This document shows, in pieces, positions 35,215 through 47,500 of a stretch of 64,000 bases of DNA. The notes beneath the pieces are model-generated. The model ran no database searches and had not been told where the DNA came from. It was given only the letters and a program-made list of their open reading frames with translations. The position numbers and the translations under genes were made by a program. Within the stretch, counting starts at the first letter, position 1. Every line of letters begins with the position of its first letter. The DNA is from Sabethes cyaneus (Eukaryota; Arthropoda; Insecta; Diptera; Culicidae), in assembly GCF_943734655.1 (NCBI RefSeq), contig NC_071353.1, positions 27,075,001-27,139,000 of the forward strand, given 5' to 3'.

Positions 35215-36738
35215 ATGTCCGACGAAGAAGAATTAGTGTTTGCGAAGCGCCAGAAAACCATTCATTATGGATCGCTGGAAGATTCCGAGCGGATGCGTCA
35301 GTTGAAGGATTCCGGTTCAGATTTGTACGGCAGCGGCGGTGCCGGTGGATCTGGTGATATCGGTCAGGTGTACAGTTCCAGTGAATATTTCGATTTGGAG
35401 AATGAGGTGTCCAAAGATAAGGCAGCGTTGCTGGAGGAATTCGAAAGGAAAAAAAAGGCGCGACAGATTCACGTTAGTACCGATGATACGGAGGTGAAGA
35501 AGAATTTGAGAGCCCTGAATGAACCCATTTGCTATTTCGGAGAGGGTCCGGCTGAACGTCGAATTCGTCTAAAGGAGCTACTGTCTGCATTGGGTGAAAG
35601 TGCTATTCCGCAAAAGAGTGTTAAAGAAGAAAAGCAGCAGTTGCAAAAGGAACAGGAGTCAACCTGGTACCACGAAGGACCAGAATCACTGCGAATTGCT
35701 AGGATTTGGCTGGCAAACTATTCCTTGCCGAGAGCAAAGGCGAGACTAGAGGAGGCTTCCGAACAATTGAAATTACCCAGTTCTACTAAAGCTGGACGAA
35801 TGGTTGAATTACAAAAAAGAATACAATCGTTAGCTCCGCAATGCAGTCAAGTTGGGGACGTTCGACCGATAACGAATTGCTGTTTTAATTCGGAATCAAA
35901 CTTACTGCTTACTTCAAGTCTCAGCTCAAAGTGTAAGGTGTGGTCTGTACCGGATTGTAATCTCGTACAAACCCTAAGAGGTCATCAGTTCTATGTGAGC
36001 GCTATCGCATTCCGACCAGGCGTTTCATCAGACTCAAAAGGCGAAGTTGCTATGGCTTCTGGTTGTTACGACGGCACTGTAAAGCTGTGGTCATTTGACA
36101 GTGAAGAAGCTATCGCTGATATCAACGGACACGTACCGCATCGGGTTTCACGTTTGGCTTTCCATCCGTCCGGACGTTTTTTGGGAACTGCTTGCTACGA
36201 TTCATCCTGGCGCCTGTGGGATTTGGAACAGAAGCAGGAAGTTTTGCATCAGGAAGGACATGCCAAAGCCGTTCATTGTATTGCATTCCAGATCGATGGC
36301 AGCGTTTGTGTGACCGGTGGTTTGGATGCGTTCGGTCGAGTCTGGGATCTCCGAACCGGTCGCTGCATCATGTTCCTCGAGGGGCACCTCAGTGCCATAT
36401 ACGGCGTAGATTTCTCCCCCAATGGGTACCACATTGTGACCGGATCGCAGGATAATTCCTGCAAAATATGGGATCTGAGACGGCGCCATCCGGTGTACAC
36501 CATCCCGGCACACCGGAATTTGGTTTCGGACGTGAAGTATCAGAAAAACGGTGGCCATTTTCTGGTGACGGCCAGCTACGACAACACCGCTAAGATTTGG
36601 TCCAACAAAACATGGCAACCGTTGAAGACCCTGTCCGGTCACGATAGTAAAATTATGAGTGTGGATATTTCACCAAATTCGCAACACATTGCTACTACTT
36701 CTTATGATCGTACGTTTAAACTGTGGAGCCCGGAATGA
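35215..36738 (+). CDS. PRPF4: U4/U6 small nuclear ribonucleoprotein PRP4 (PRPF4), single exon
   Basis: A core protein of the U4/U6 and tri-snRNP; it works with PRP3 and cyclophilin H to hold U4/U6 during spliceosome assembly in the nucleus. The ATG at 35215 (MSDEEELVFAKRQKTIHYGS) is preferred over an upstream in-frame extension starting at a non-ATG codon; it gives 507 residues. Residues ~100-125 (NEPICYFGEGPAERRIRLKE) are the PRP4/SFM motif. A 7-bladed WD40 propeller follows from about residue 215 to the end, with typical GH..WD spacing (GHQFYVSAIAF, GHLSAIYGVDFSPNG, KIWDLRRRHPVYTI, LSGHDSKIMSVDISP). Intronless here. An initiator-like TTCAGTC lies near 35070, and AATAAA follows the stop at 36761. 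Downstream it converges on HIBCH. Confidence 0.96.
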   Translation: MSDEEELVFAKRQKTIHYGSLEDSERMRQLKDSGSDLYGSGGAGGSGDIGQVYSSSEYFDLENEVSKDKAALLEEFERKKKARQIHVSTDDTEVKKNLRALNEPICYFGEGPAERRIRLKELLSALGESAIPQKSVKEEKQQLQKEQESTWYHEGPESLRIARIWLANYSLPRAKARLEEASEQLKLPSSTKAGRMVELQKRIQSLAPQCSQVGDVRPITNCCFNSESNLLLTSSLSSKCKVWSVPDCNLVQTLRGHQFYVSAIAFRPGVSSDSKGEVAMASGCYDGTVKLWSFDSEEAIADINGHVPHRVSRLAFHPSGRFLGTACYDSSWRLWDLEQKQEVLHQEGHAKAVHCIAFQIDGSVCVTGGLDAFGRVWDLRTGRCIMFLEGHLSAIYGVDFSPNGYHIVTGSQDNSCKIWDLRRRHPVYTIPAHRNLVSDVKYQKNGGHFLVTASYDNTAKIWSNKTWQPLKTLSGHDSKIMSVDISPNSQHIATTSYDRTFKLWSPE

Positions 36739-37296
36739 TTGTAATTCGATATCTTTTTTTAATAAACAGCTTGGTAAAACATCCGCAGCATATATGAATT
36801 ATCTTTTGATAAAGTATTTTGAAAGGTCTTTTGATTAGCGTCAAACATGTTCAATGAATAAGTAATTTAGGTAATTTATCCTCCATACAATAATCCTGTG
36901 TTCCAAATGAAATGAGTTCCAAACATGATTTTGTATACCCAGCGAAAATTTAGCTTTTTCTATTTTATTTAAGACAAATAACTGTGAAAGTTATGAAAAT
37001 GATTTCTAATTATAACAGTGCTAATGACTGAACTTCGTCAAATGCCGTGATTAGTGCCAAATATTGGGAATTCTACACCGGGATTGACCCCTGGGAATTT
37101 TCTTGGGTTTGTTGTCACTGCAAGATTAAAACAGAGCTTACTATTTTTCTTTCAACTTGAAACAGGTCTAGAAGTAAGAACTTTTGAAGTTTATTGTAAA
37201 ACAGCAATATTAGCACTTGCTTAATATGTACGCTTTGCGTTTATAAATGCACTTTTGGTTGAGGTGAAATTCTCAATTTTCGATCACATTAGCAAT
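36739..37296. other. Convergent 3' intergenic region
   Basis: 558 bp between the ends of PRP4 and HIBCH. AATAAA at 36761 serves PRP4. AT-rich, with no repeat ends recognised. Confidence 0.4.
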
Positions 37297-38489
37297 TTAC
37301 AAATTTGATTTTACTTCATCGTCGAAAACAAGTTCATCGCCATCGGGCAGCGGACCGAAGAACCGGTCAACCGTAGCAGTGGTTACATCGTTTAATTTTG
37401 CCGGATTCCACTTTGGGGCTTGATCTTTGTCGATCAGCAGGGCACGAACACCTTCCTTGAAATCGCTATTGATGACACTATGGACGGCCATGTGGAATTC
37501 TAGCTTTAGACAGCTGCGCAGATCATTTTGTAAACCCAGATCCAGCTGCTTCTTAGTGACCTTTAACGATGTGGGAGACATTTTGGATAATGTATTTAAC
37601 GTTTTCAGAGCCCATTCACTGCCCTCTTTTTCCAAGTTTGCAAAAATATCTTCGACTGTTGCAGCATTGAAGCATTTCTCAATTTGCTGCAAATTCTTTT
37701 GCAACACAAACTCCGAATTGTTTTCCGAATTGAATTTTTGTAGAACTTTGGTTACGTCGGTCGCGTTGCTCGTAGCTACCAGCGCCTTTTCAAGATCTTC
37801 AAGGTTTTTACTTTCCACAAAATGTGTCGCAATTCCAGCACGAACTAAATCTATACCTTTCAAGCGAAATCCAGTCAACCCCAAATATAACCCTAGTTTA
37901 CCTTGCAATCGTGGTAGGAAGTAACCCCCACCGACATCAGGAAATAAACCTATGGCGGTCTCTGGCATAGCAAACATGGTCCGCTCGGTCGCTACTCGAT
38001 ACTTGCCATGTACGGACAATCCAACTCCACCGCCCATAGTAATTCCGTCGATGATGGCAACGTAATCTGGTCGGTAAGAAGATATCAACTCATTCAGCCG
38101 ATATTCCTCCCGAAAGAAGTTTCTAGATGATTCAACGGCTCCACTTTCTACGATCGTTCTCACGTCACCACCGGCACAGAAAGATTTCGTTCCGGCACCT
38201 TTAATTATGACGAGGTTTTTATTATCCTGCCACTTCTTCATAGCGGCATAGATTTGTCGTACCATGTCCAAGTTGATCGCATTCAGTGCTTTCTGCCGGT
38301 TCAAGGTAATAACTCCCTTGTCCCGTCCGAATTCCTCGCAGATTACCGTTTGTTCCGCTTCACGCGTAGACATGGCCCTAAAAAGTCGAGGCACCGCGCT
38401 TTTCTGTACCGAACGAAGCAACTGCGGACGAATTAAAATTTAATGTTGATTACTTATAGTACTTGAACTTTGATAGTTGGCCTTACCAT
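37297..38489 (-). CDS. HIBCH: 3-hydroxyisobutyryl-CoA hydrolase, mitochondrial (HIBCH)
   Basis: It hydrolyses 3-hydroxyisobutyryl-CoA in mitochondrial valine breakdown. Exon 1 ends with the start codon alone (ATG at 38487-38489, followed immediately by donor GTAAGG). A 65-nt intron (38422-38486) ends in TCGTCCGCAG, and exon 2 runs 38421-37297. The product is about 375 residues, starting MLLRSVQKSAVPRLFRA, a basic mitochondrial presequence. Without the upstream ATG the first ATG would be at MSTREAEQ and would lose the presequence. Crotonase-fold motifs are intact: LNRQKALNAIN, GAGTKSFCAGGDVR (oxyanion hole), DGITMGGGVGLSVHG, and MPETAIGLFPDVGGGYFL with the catalytic acidic residues of hydrolases. 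The N-terminal helices and C-terminal HIBCH extension (DKDQAPKWNPAKL) are present. Confidence 0.94.
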
Positions 38490-39105
38490 TATAAAGCTGT
38501 TTTAGATCGCTATCGCCTGTTGAATGATAAACCGCACTGGAATCAGAATCAGTAAATCGAATGATGATTGCTGATGTTATGCAATTTTAAAATGATTAGC
38601 AGAGATGCCAAATAAGCTGAAAAATGATTTTGCAATTGTGAAATTAGTCGTCATCGATTCTCCCAATTTCAAAAGTAGTTTTTTTTTTTTTTTGAAACCG
38701 AAATTCTCTTCATGAAAATATATTTAAAGTGTTCAGATTCGCAAGAATCTAGTTCAGATTTACAATTTTACGAACGAAACTCCGCTTTTGGGCCCAAAAA
38801 TTGCTTCCAAAATTGGGCTCTCCTACGAAAAATTGATGACTGCTATTTTCCCGTTAAAATATTTAAGAAGTTAAAACTAATTTGTAAAATTAGATAGTTT
38901 TTCCACTAACGTACGGTTATTCCGTACATTTGCATTTGATTCAAAAATTAGTTTATACGACAATTTGAACGCTGGTATTCACGAAACGAATGCTCAATAA
39001 ACTATATACAGAGTAAAGATATTAGTTGGATAACTCTTACTTTGAATTTTGTACGTACTTTTTCGAAAAAAATTTCTCAAGAGTCCTACAAACTACATTA
39101 TAATT
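38490..39105. other. HIBCH 5' flank, no other gene
   Basis: AT-rich sequence upstream of HIBCH with a T15-type homopolymer at about 38681. Short ORFs only. Confidence 0.35.
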
Positions 39106-39106
39106 A

Positions 39107-39786
39107 CTTCTCGCGTCACTTTTCATTTCGTCCAATGTAACAAATGTAAACAAATCCGGTTTATCACAACAAATTATTGCTCTTTTTAAACTCTATGTTA
39201 TACAAAAACACCTGCCCAAATAGAATTATTTTGAGGTTAAAAAATTAGCATTATCAAAATGTCCAATGTGCACATTCGAATTACGGCTGACTGACTGTTA
39301 CTTCGGTCGTTCTCATCTGATGTCCAAAGTGCAAAAAAAATCAAAACAAACCCGATCTGTACATTGGACGTTTAGCAAGTGAAAGTTTTTTTTCGCATTT
39401 ATGCATTTTAAGTGAAACAAGCGGCCTAATATTGAAAAATAACCTCGAAAATAGCGTAGCACGGCAACGCACGTATTTTACGGTGATCTCGCTTAATTTA
39501 TGTGCAATAGCCTGGAAAAATAAAAACGTCCAAAGTACAGCATGAGATGGTAAACAGTCCAATGTAACTTTTTCCATAATAAACCAAAACTGCTTAGTTT
39601 AAATTAGATTTTTAAAATCTCCGTTGAATATTGAATGTTATTATTCATCAACCACGTTGAGTGAATGACTGAAAATTATTTCATTTTGAAACAATTTAAA
39701 GTTCAATTCGAAGAACTTCGATCTCGTTTTTCTCAATATGGTGGAATTGTTACATTGGACGAAATCAAAAGTGACGCGAGACTTCT
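39107..39786. mobile_element. TIR element, ~680 bp, TCGCGTCACTTTT ends
   Basis: TCGCGTCACTTTTCATTTCG and TCCAATGTAACAA at the left recur inverted at the right (TTGTTACATTGGACGAAATC, then AAAAGTGACGCGA) with one mismatch over ~35 bp. TCCAATGTAAC also occurs inside near 39560. No transposase. The exact termini and target duplication are uncertain. Confidence 0.65.
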
Positions 39787-39799
39787 TTATTTAACATTT

Positions 39800-39875
39800 C
39801 TGGCTTTAGGTTTCAAAAGGTCGCATAATCAACCCTTTTGCATGGGTTATGCGACCTTTTGAAAACTAAAGCCAG
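39800..39875. repeat. 76-bp near-perfect hairpin
   Basis: CTGGCTTTAGGTTTCAAAAG is the left arm start; the right arm is its inverse with one mismatch. The arms are 29 bp and the loop about 18 nt. It lies ~600 bp upstream of the SUV3 start. It could be a tiny foldback element, or if transcribed, a small-RNA hairpin. Which of the two is unknown. Confidence 0.65.
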
Positions 39876-40479
39876 ATTTGGCCGTTAGCATGCTTAATAT
39901 CTAAAGATTTTGAATAAATAAGTTACCTTAGTTTCTCGTTCTTTGAATCTTTGCTAAAATTTCGTTTGACAGCTTTGTTGTTTTGACATTTGTTTGACTT
40001 TGACATTTCACATTTGCCAATTTCGTAAATAGACAGGTGCAGACATTCAGAGGCTGTCGAATATCGAAAACATTGACTGAGGCCGCACGAAATATAATTT
40101 TATTTCTAAAATTTTCGTACGTTTATCGTACGTGTTTAGATATCCTTCAGGTAAATTATAAGAGCCATACAATGCATACAACACACATTAACATTGAAAC
40201 TAAATTCATGGTAATTTTCAATACAGCGTTCATCGCCACACCTTTTCCATAAAGTACATGGTTTGATATTTGATTCTCGGCTATAGGACGTTCGACAACA
40301 CGCGTGTGAGCTGTTATCCAATTATGTTTACAAAATCATCAGTTGGACCGATTTTAAAGTATAATTGCTTATAAGATATAATAACTTGTAGTGCAACTAA
40401 ATGCTTCTGATAAAGTCGTTTTTCCTAATTACGGTTCCACATTAGTTCGAGCAACGTGGATATTTAATAGACGAAAGCA
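39876..40479. other. SUV3 upstream region
   Basis: Promoter and 5' UTR of SUV3 presumably lie here. TTTGACATTTG words recur near 39980-40010. No confident core promoter or gene. Confidence 0.35.
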
Positions 40480-42788
40480 ATGATCAAGTTTAGTCAACGG
40501 TTAAGTGGCCGATTAGCAGCTAGGCTGTTTACTAGTCGGCATATCCTACAAGGTAAAACTAGTGCACCGTTCCTGCTTGGGTCACGAGGCAAGAAGGACG
40601 ATGGAGGCCGGTTGTTTACACCGGTACCCATACGACCCAATCCGGATGACATTAACGTGGGTGCAGAGCTGACCGGAGGAACTCTAGACAAAGCTGAAAT
40701 GCTGAAAGTGATTCTAAAGTTTAGCAACCGCAAAGAGATTAAGTTTCTTTGTTTGGAGAACGGCATAGATTCCAATTTGCAGCAGCAGGCATTCACCAGC
40801 TTTCGGCGGTATTGTCTAGAAACGGATGCTTTGCCGGCAGATTTGCACGTCGTTCTTAGTGATATCCTGCAAGGTGCCGGGCACGTTGACGATATATTCC
40901 CCTACTTTCTACGTCACGTGAAACACATCTTTCCACACCTGGAGTGTATGGACGATCTAAAGAAGATTTCAGATTTACGACAACCGGCCAACTGGTATCC
41001 GAATGCAAGGGGAATCAACCGGAAAATCATCTTTCATTCTGGTCCGACTAATTCAGGAAAAACCTATCATGCTATGGAACGATTTTTGGCAGCCAAGTCC
41101 GGCGTATATTGTGGTCCTCTAAAATTGTTAGCCAGCGAGGTTTACAATAAAAGCAACCAAAGAGGGACTCCCTGTGACTTGGTTACCGGTGAGGAACGAA
41201 AACTTGCAGACCCGAATGGAAACTCATCGAAACACGTAGCTTGTACGGTTGAAATGACCTCTATTAACACTCCATGTAAGTTTATTCTAAGAAAATAATT
41301 TCCATAAAACTAATCTTGTTACGACTTGCAGACGAGGTTGCTGTTATAGATGAAATCCAGCTGCTCCGGGATATTGGTCGTGGTTGGGCTTGGACGCGGG
41401 CACTACTTGGTCTGATGGCCGAAGAAATCCACGTATGCGGAGAGCCCGGTACACTGGAACTGCTGCAAAAGATATGCGATACGACACACGAAACACTGGA
41501 GGTTCGAAAGTACAAGAGGCTGACTGCTTTGCATATCGAAAATCAAGCGTTGATGTCACTCGACAATGTGGCGCCAGGCGATTGCATTGTCTGCTTTAGC
41601 AAAAACGACATTTACAGTGTTTCGCGAGAGATCGAAGCCAGAGGAAAAGAAGTCGCGGTTATTTACGGCGGTTTGCCACCAGGCACGAAGCTCGCACAGG
41701 CCGCAAAATTTAATGACCCCGAAAATAGCTGTAAAGTTTTGGTTGCTACAGATGCAATAGGAATGGGCCTCAATCTTAGTATCAGACGAGTGATTTTTTA
41801 CTCAATTATCAAACCAACAGTAAACCAGAAGGGTGAAAAGGAAATGGACACGATTTCTGTTTCCCAGGCTTTGCAAATCGCCGGCCGTGCTGGGCGATAT
41901 GGCATGAAATGGGACGAAGGATATGTAACGACTTACAAGCCGGAAGATTTACCTACTTTAAAGAACATTTTATCGCAAATTCCGGACCCGTTGACGCAAG
42001 CTGGTCTGCATCCAACCGCGGATATGATCGAATTGTATGCTTACCACCTTCCCAACGCCACACTAAGCAACTTGATGGAAATTTTCGTGTCTCTCAGTAC
42101 AGTCGACGATTCATTGTACTTTATGTGTAACACGGAAGATTTCCGCTTTCTTGCGGAAACCATACAGCACGTTCCTCTACCCCTGCGAGCTCGGTACATA
42201 TTCTGTTGCGCTCCCATTAATCGTCAAATGCCATTTGTGTGTTCCATGTTTCTCAAGTATGCGCGACGATACAGCAAAAATGAGCCGGTGACGTTCGATT
42301 GGTTGTGCAATCAATGCGGTTGGCCATTCCAACTCCCGCGAACCATCATTGATTTAGTGCACCTCGAAGCTGTATTCGATGTGCTTGACCTGTACCTTTG
42401 GCTGAGCTATCGTTTTCCAGATTTGTTCCCGGACGAGAAGCTGGTTCGGGATATTCAGAAAGAATTGGATGACATCATTCAGCAGGGCGTCTTTCAAATC
42501 ACCAAGTTGCTTAAAAATTCGGAAACGGCCGTATCGACCAACACGCCGGATGAGGATTCGTTCGTGATACGGCAGAAGAAGAGCAAATACTATCGGGAAA
42601 GTGCACCTCAAGGGGGCAAACTAACGGAGCGTTTGCTTGCCCAGGGATTGCTCACTCCGGCAATGCTGCAAGAATTGAAAGCCGAATGGGATCAACAGGC
42701 GAAACCAAGTCGGACGGCCAGCGATGACGAGGGTGATGATGGCTTTCTTGGCAAGAAAGCCCGACGAAAGCCAAGAAAACCAAAGTAG
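40480..42788 (+). CDS. SUV3: ATP-dependent RNA helicase SUV3, mitochondrial, 2 exons
   Basis: A DExH-box helicase that unwinds mitochondrial RNA for degradation with polynucleotide phosphorylase in the matrix. Exons 40480-41275 and 41332-42788 are joined by a 56-nt GT-AG intron inside codon TAC (phase 1), giving 750 residues, normal for the family. The N-terminus MIKFSQRLSGRLAARLFTSR is a classic basic mitochondrial presequence. Motif I is GPTNSGKTYHAM, Ia-like GVYCGPLKLLASEVYNK, motif II VIDEIQ (DEIQ rather than DEAD, as usual for SUV3), then VYGGLPPGTK-like IYGGLPPGT, VLVATDAIGMGLNL and motif VI QIAGRAGRYG. A SUV3 C-terminal region and a basic tail (KKARRKPRKPK) close the protein. All motifs look intact. 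Confidence 0.96.
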
Positions 42789-43395
42789 TTTGTTTTGTGC
42801 AGCGAAATTATTATGTAGGTACCTAATATCGAATGAACATGCAGTGTAACTGGAAGAAAAAAATATTTTTATTTTATCCAATAGTACCCGTATTGCTTGA
42901 AAATTTGCCGAAAAACTTATTACACCATTACAACGTGTATTTGCTGTGTCGCAGAAAAATAGAAATATTCCGGAAATGTAGAAACCTTATTTAGCCCCCA
43001 TTTCCAAGTCAGGGATCAAATGTGTCATTCGCAACTATTGTGGAATTTAATTTAATTTATTGTTGCGCATCCTTTGGCTAACATCATACAGACTGAATAT
43101 CTTAAATTAAGTTTAGTTTTATCTTCTTATTCTATTCGAGAAGACTGTTTCTCGTCAACTCAAAGTCGAAGTAATCTCCAACGTCGTCTGCGTACGCAAG
43201 AATCTGTCGGGCTATAGTGGCCATAGTAAGTTCGATGGCGAGGAATAACCAGCATTGACATACCCCGGAAACGTCGCTGGGGCCCCGTTAATGGGCTAAC
43301 AATCGGTAGTTCCTTTAATTATGTCCAAGACAAACATTCTCTGGTGCCTAACGCCTAACTGACAGAGGCTCCAACTTGATCAACTGGCACCGGTC
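42789..43395. other. SUV3 3' flank and intergenic
   Basis: 3' UTR sequence with AATATTTTTATTTTATCC, then about 400 bp with no firm feature. The last ~250 bp may be decayed RTE sequence leading into the fragment at 43396. Confidence 0.35.
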
Positions 43396-43905
43396 TAAAT
43401 AGTTGGGAAGATTATCTGAATCGTTCCACGGACGATTTTCATCACCATTTGCAAAGGCGTTCGCGGGGCAATATCAAGCGGGATTCATGGGTGCCCGTGC
43501 CACCACGGATCAGATTTTCGCGCTTCGATAAGTGTTGCAGAAATGTCGCGCATACATCGTGCCCACGCATCATTTATTCATTAACTTCAAATCGACGTAT
43601 AACACGATCGATCGCGATCAGCTATGGCAGATTATGCACTACTACGGATTTCCGGATAAACTAACGCAATTGGTCAAGGCGACGGTGGATCGAGTACTGT
43701 GTGTTGTTCGAGTATCAGGGGCAGTCTCGAGTCCCTTTGAATCTCGAAGAGGGTTACGGCAAGGTGATGGGCTTTCATATTTGCTATTCAACATCGCTTT
43801 GGAGGGTGTGATAAGAACAACGGGGATAGACACGAGAGGTAGGATATTCACGAAGTCCGTCCAGCTTCTTGGCTTCGCTGACGACGTCGACATTATTACA
43901 CGTAC
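43396..43905 (+). mobile_element. RTE retrotransposon copy D, part 1 (5' side)
   Basis: Encodes GQYQAGFMGARATTDQIFAL, then (43532-43913) HHLFINFKSTYNTIDRDQLW, SPFESRRGLRQGDGLSYLLF and the catalytic FADDVDIITRTFE. The coding frame stops at the target duplication of the hAT element at 43914. It continues without frame change at 55229 as GMAETYIGLKAEAK. One stop (the codon after QIFALR) shows it is a pseudogene. This is the outermost shell of the nested structure. Confidence 0.92.
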
Positions 43906-44572
43906 CTTTGAGGCATGGGCGTAGCGACGGGGGGAGGGGGGTTTGGGGGTTCAAACCCCTCCCCTCCCCCAAGCCGATTTTTGATTCTGAATTTTTCAAA
44001 TTGTCAGCGATGTTTCTAAACAAATATCACCAATTGTTGCATTACAAGCTAATGTTTTCTTATTTCATGAAATTATCTCTTCAGTATCAAGGCAAATATC
44101 CGTTTTTCTGTTTCAAATCAATCCCGTGATATGGACCGGTGTCAGAACTGCAGCTTAAGCTTTTTAAACCCATCCATAGGCGTAGGAAATTTTGAAAAGG
44201 CGTTGAAACTTTTGAAATCTCTGAAATGCGCGCTGTGACCATTATAGTCTCTTACATTCGGGAGTCTTCGGCGGTTTCATATTTACGTGCGTTTTTGCAA
44301 TATGTACACACGCACTTGCTAAGGCTAAGTAGTTGACTGTTGTTACCACGCATGTTAGTTTGTGCTGTTTGAACAAACATAGTGTTAATTTATCAACTCA
44401 TTTATAAGTGGAGTGGAACTGTGACTGGTTATTTAGCGAAAATGAGCTTATTAAAATGGCTGCACAAATCAGAACCGCCAAGAAAGCGTTTTTGTCAAGA
44501 CTCAGGTGAGGATGAATTGCCCCAAAATGATTAAGGTTTTTTTTTGTTTTTAAATTCAGTTTTCGCAAGTAC

Positions 44573-47500
44573 TTACTTACTTACTTAATTGGCCTAACGT
44601 CTTATGACAAGGCCTGCGCAGTATAATTTCTCCATTTGTTTCGGTCCATGGCAACTGATCTCCAGTTCCGCGGGCACCCAGTGCTCGCCAGATCTCGCTC
44701 CACCTGGTCTTGCCACCTCGCTCGCTGTGCCCCCCTTCATCTTGTTCCTACCGGATTTGATGCGAAAACCATGTTTGCAGGATAGTTGACCGGCATTCTA
44801 GCAACATGTCCTGCCCAACGTATCCGTCCAGCTTTAACCACTTTCTGAATACTTGGTTCGCCGTAGAGACGTGAACTCGTGGTTCATTCTTCGCCTCCAT
44901 ACACCGTTCTCTTGCACTCCGAGTGCTCTTAGGTCCTGTTCTAGCAGTGTCCACGTTTCGTGCCCGTAGAGGACAACCGGTCTAATTAGCGTTTTGTACA
45001 GTGTGCACTTTGTACGGGGGCTCAAATTGTTCGACCGCAAGTGTTTGTGGAGTCCGCTGATAATACGTCTTTTAATCTCACGGCTGGTATTGTTGTCCTC
45101 TGTTGCCAGTGAGCCAAGGTATACGAACTCGTCGACTACCTCGAACTCATCCCCGTCGATTACCACGGTACTGCCTAAGCGAGCGCTGTCGCGCTCGGTC
45201 CCGCCCGCCAGCATATACTTCGTTTTAGACGTATTTATCTTCAATCCAATCTTCTCTGCTTCGCGTTTCAGTCTGGTGCACTGATCTTCCACCGCCTCAA
45301 ATGTTCTGCCGACAGCATCCACGTCTTCAGCAAAGCAGATAAATTGACTGGATTTATTGAAAATCGTGCCCCGCATTTAGATCGCCGCTCGCCTTATAAC
45401 ACCTTCAAGCGCAATGTTGAATAGCAGTCAGGAAAGACCATCTCCTTGTCGAAGTCCCCTGCGAGATTCGAATGGGTCCGACAATCCACCCGAGATTCTC
45501 ACAAAGTACTGGATCCCATCCATCGTAGCCATGATAAGTCTAGTAAGCTTACCCGGAAAGCCGTTTTCGTCCAAAATTTTCCATAGCTCTTGTCGGTTTA
45601 CGCTATCATATGCGGCTTTGAAATCGATGAACAGGTGGTGCGTGGGGACTCGGAATTCGCGGCACTTCTGGAGGATCCGCCGCAGGGTGAAGATTTGATC
45701 TGTTGTAGACCGACCCTCCATGAAGCCGGCCTGGTAACTTCCCACAAATCTATTGGCTATTGGCGATAGTCACTTTGTAGGCGGCATTCAGGATAGTGAT
45801 GGCTCGGTAGTTCTCACAATCCAGCTTATCACCTTTCTTGTAGATAGGGCAGATAACCCCGTCTTTCCAATCCTCCGGTAGTCATTCCGTATCCCAAATC
45901 TTGACAATCAGTTGATGCAGACAGCCGGCCAACTTGTCCGGGTCCATTTTAATAAGTTCCGCTCCAATGCCATCCTTTCCCGCTGCTTTGTTGTTCTTCA
46001 GCCGCTGGATAGCTTCTTTAACTTCCCTTATCGATGGGGGTGGCACATCTTCGGGGGCTGCACCAATGTGGTCACTTCCTCCGCTATCATGGTCTTCCGC
46101 CTGCACGCCATTCAGGTATTCATCGTAGTGCTGCTTCCACCTTTCGGTCACCGCACGGTCGTTAGTCAAGATACCTCCTTCTTTATCTCTGCACATTTCG
46201 GCCCGCGGCACGAAGCCTTTGCGAGATCTGTTGAGTCTCTGATAGAACTTCCGTGTGTCGTGAAAGCGGTACAGCTGTTCGAGTTCTTGGCACTCCTTCT
46301 CCTCTTGGTGGCGCTTCTTCTCCTTGAAGAGTCGGGTTTGCTGCCTCCGCTTCTGTTTGTATCGCTCCACATTCTGACGGGTGGCTCAACGCAGCATTTG
46401 TACCCGCGCTGCGTTCTTCTCAGCCAATATCTGCTGGCATTTCTCGTCAAACCATTCGTTACGTCGATTCGGTGCCACACTGCCTAGGACGTTTTCCGCT
46501 ACGCTGTTAATGGCTGTTTTCACGGCATTCCAACAGTCCTCAAGAGGGGCTTCATCCAGCTCACCCTCTTCCGGCAGCGCGGTTTCAAGAGATAACGCGT
46601 AGTTTTCGGCGACCTCCGGTTGCTTCAGTCGCGCTAAATTATACCGTGGCGGGCGGCGGTATCGTATGTTGTTCACAACAGATAGTTTTTGACGTATCCT
46701 TACCATCACTAGGTAGTGATCCGAATCAATGTTAGCGCCCGGATAGGTTCTGACGTCGATAATGTCTGAAAAGTGCCGACCATCTATCAGAACGTGGTCG
46801 ATTTGTGATTCTGTCTGGTTGGGTGATCTCCAGGTGTACCGATGGTAGATGTTATGCTGGAAGAAGGTACTACGTATGGCCATGTTCTTGGAGGCGGCGA
46901 AGTCGACAAGTCTTAGGCCGTTTTCGTTCGTTTGCGGGTGAGCGCTGAACCGTCCAATCACCGGTTTGAATACCTCCTCCTGACCAACCTGAGCATTACA
47001 GTCCCCGATGATAATTTTGACATCATGTCTTGGGCAGCGGTCGTATTCACGCTCCAGCTGCGCGTAGAATTCGTCTTTGTCATCATCGGTACTTCCGAGG
47101 TGAGGGCTGTGCACGTTAATTATGCTTATATTGAAGAATCGGTTCTTAATCTGCACATTCGGGGGTTGATCGGCCACCACCCGATCACCCACTTCTGCAT
47201 CTCGCCCATCACTATAAAAGCTGTGCCCAGCTCGTGTGTATTGCCGCAGCTCTGGTAGATGGTACGACCATCTCTATACGTACGTACCATCGTTCCTTTC
47301 CAGCATACCTCCTGCAGCGCTACGATGTCGAACTTGCGGCTTTTCACTTCTTTAGAAAGCACGTGGGTACTTCCGAGGAAATTTAGAGACCGACAGTTCC
47401 ATGTTCCCGTGCCGATTGTTCCGATTAGAGTTATTATTATTATATATTGAAGAATCGGTTATTATTTTTAGCTTATATTGAAGAATCGGTTCTTAATCTG

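Noticed and set aside
36202..36642. 146-codon minus-strand ORF over PRP4
   Set aside because: Antisense shadow of the WD40 coding sequence; no family motif.
45912..46487. 191-codon plus-strand ORF
   Set aside because: Antisense of the RTE linker and finger domain.
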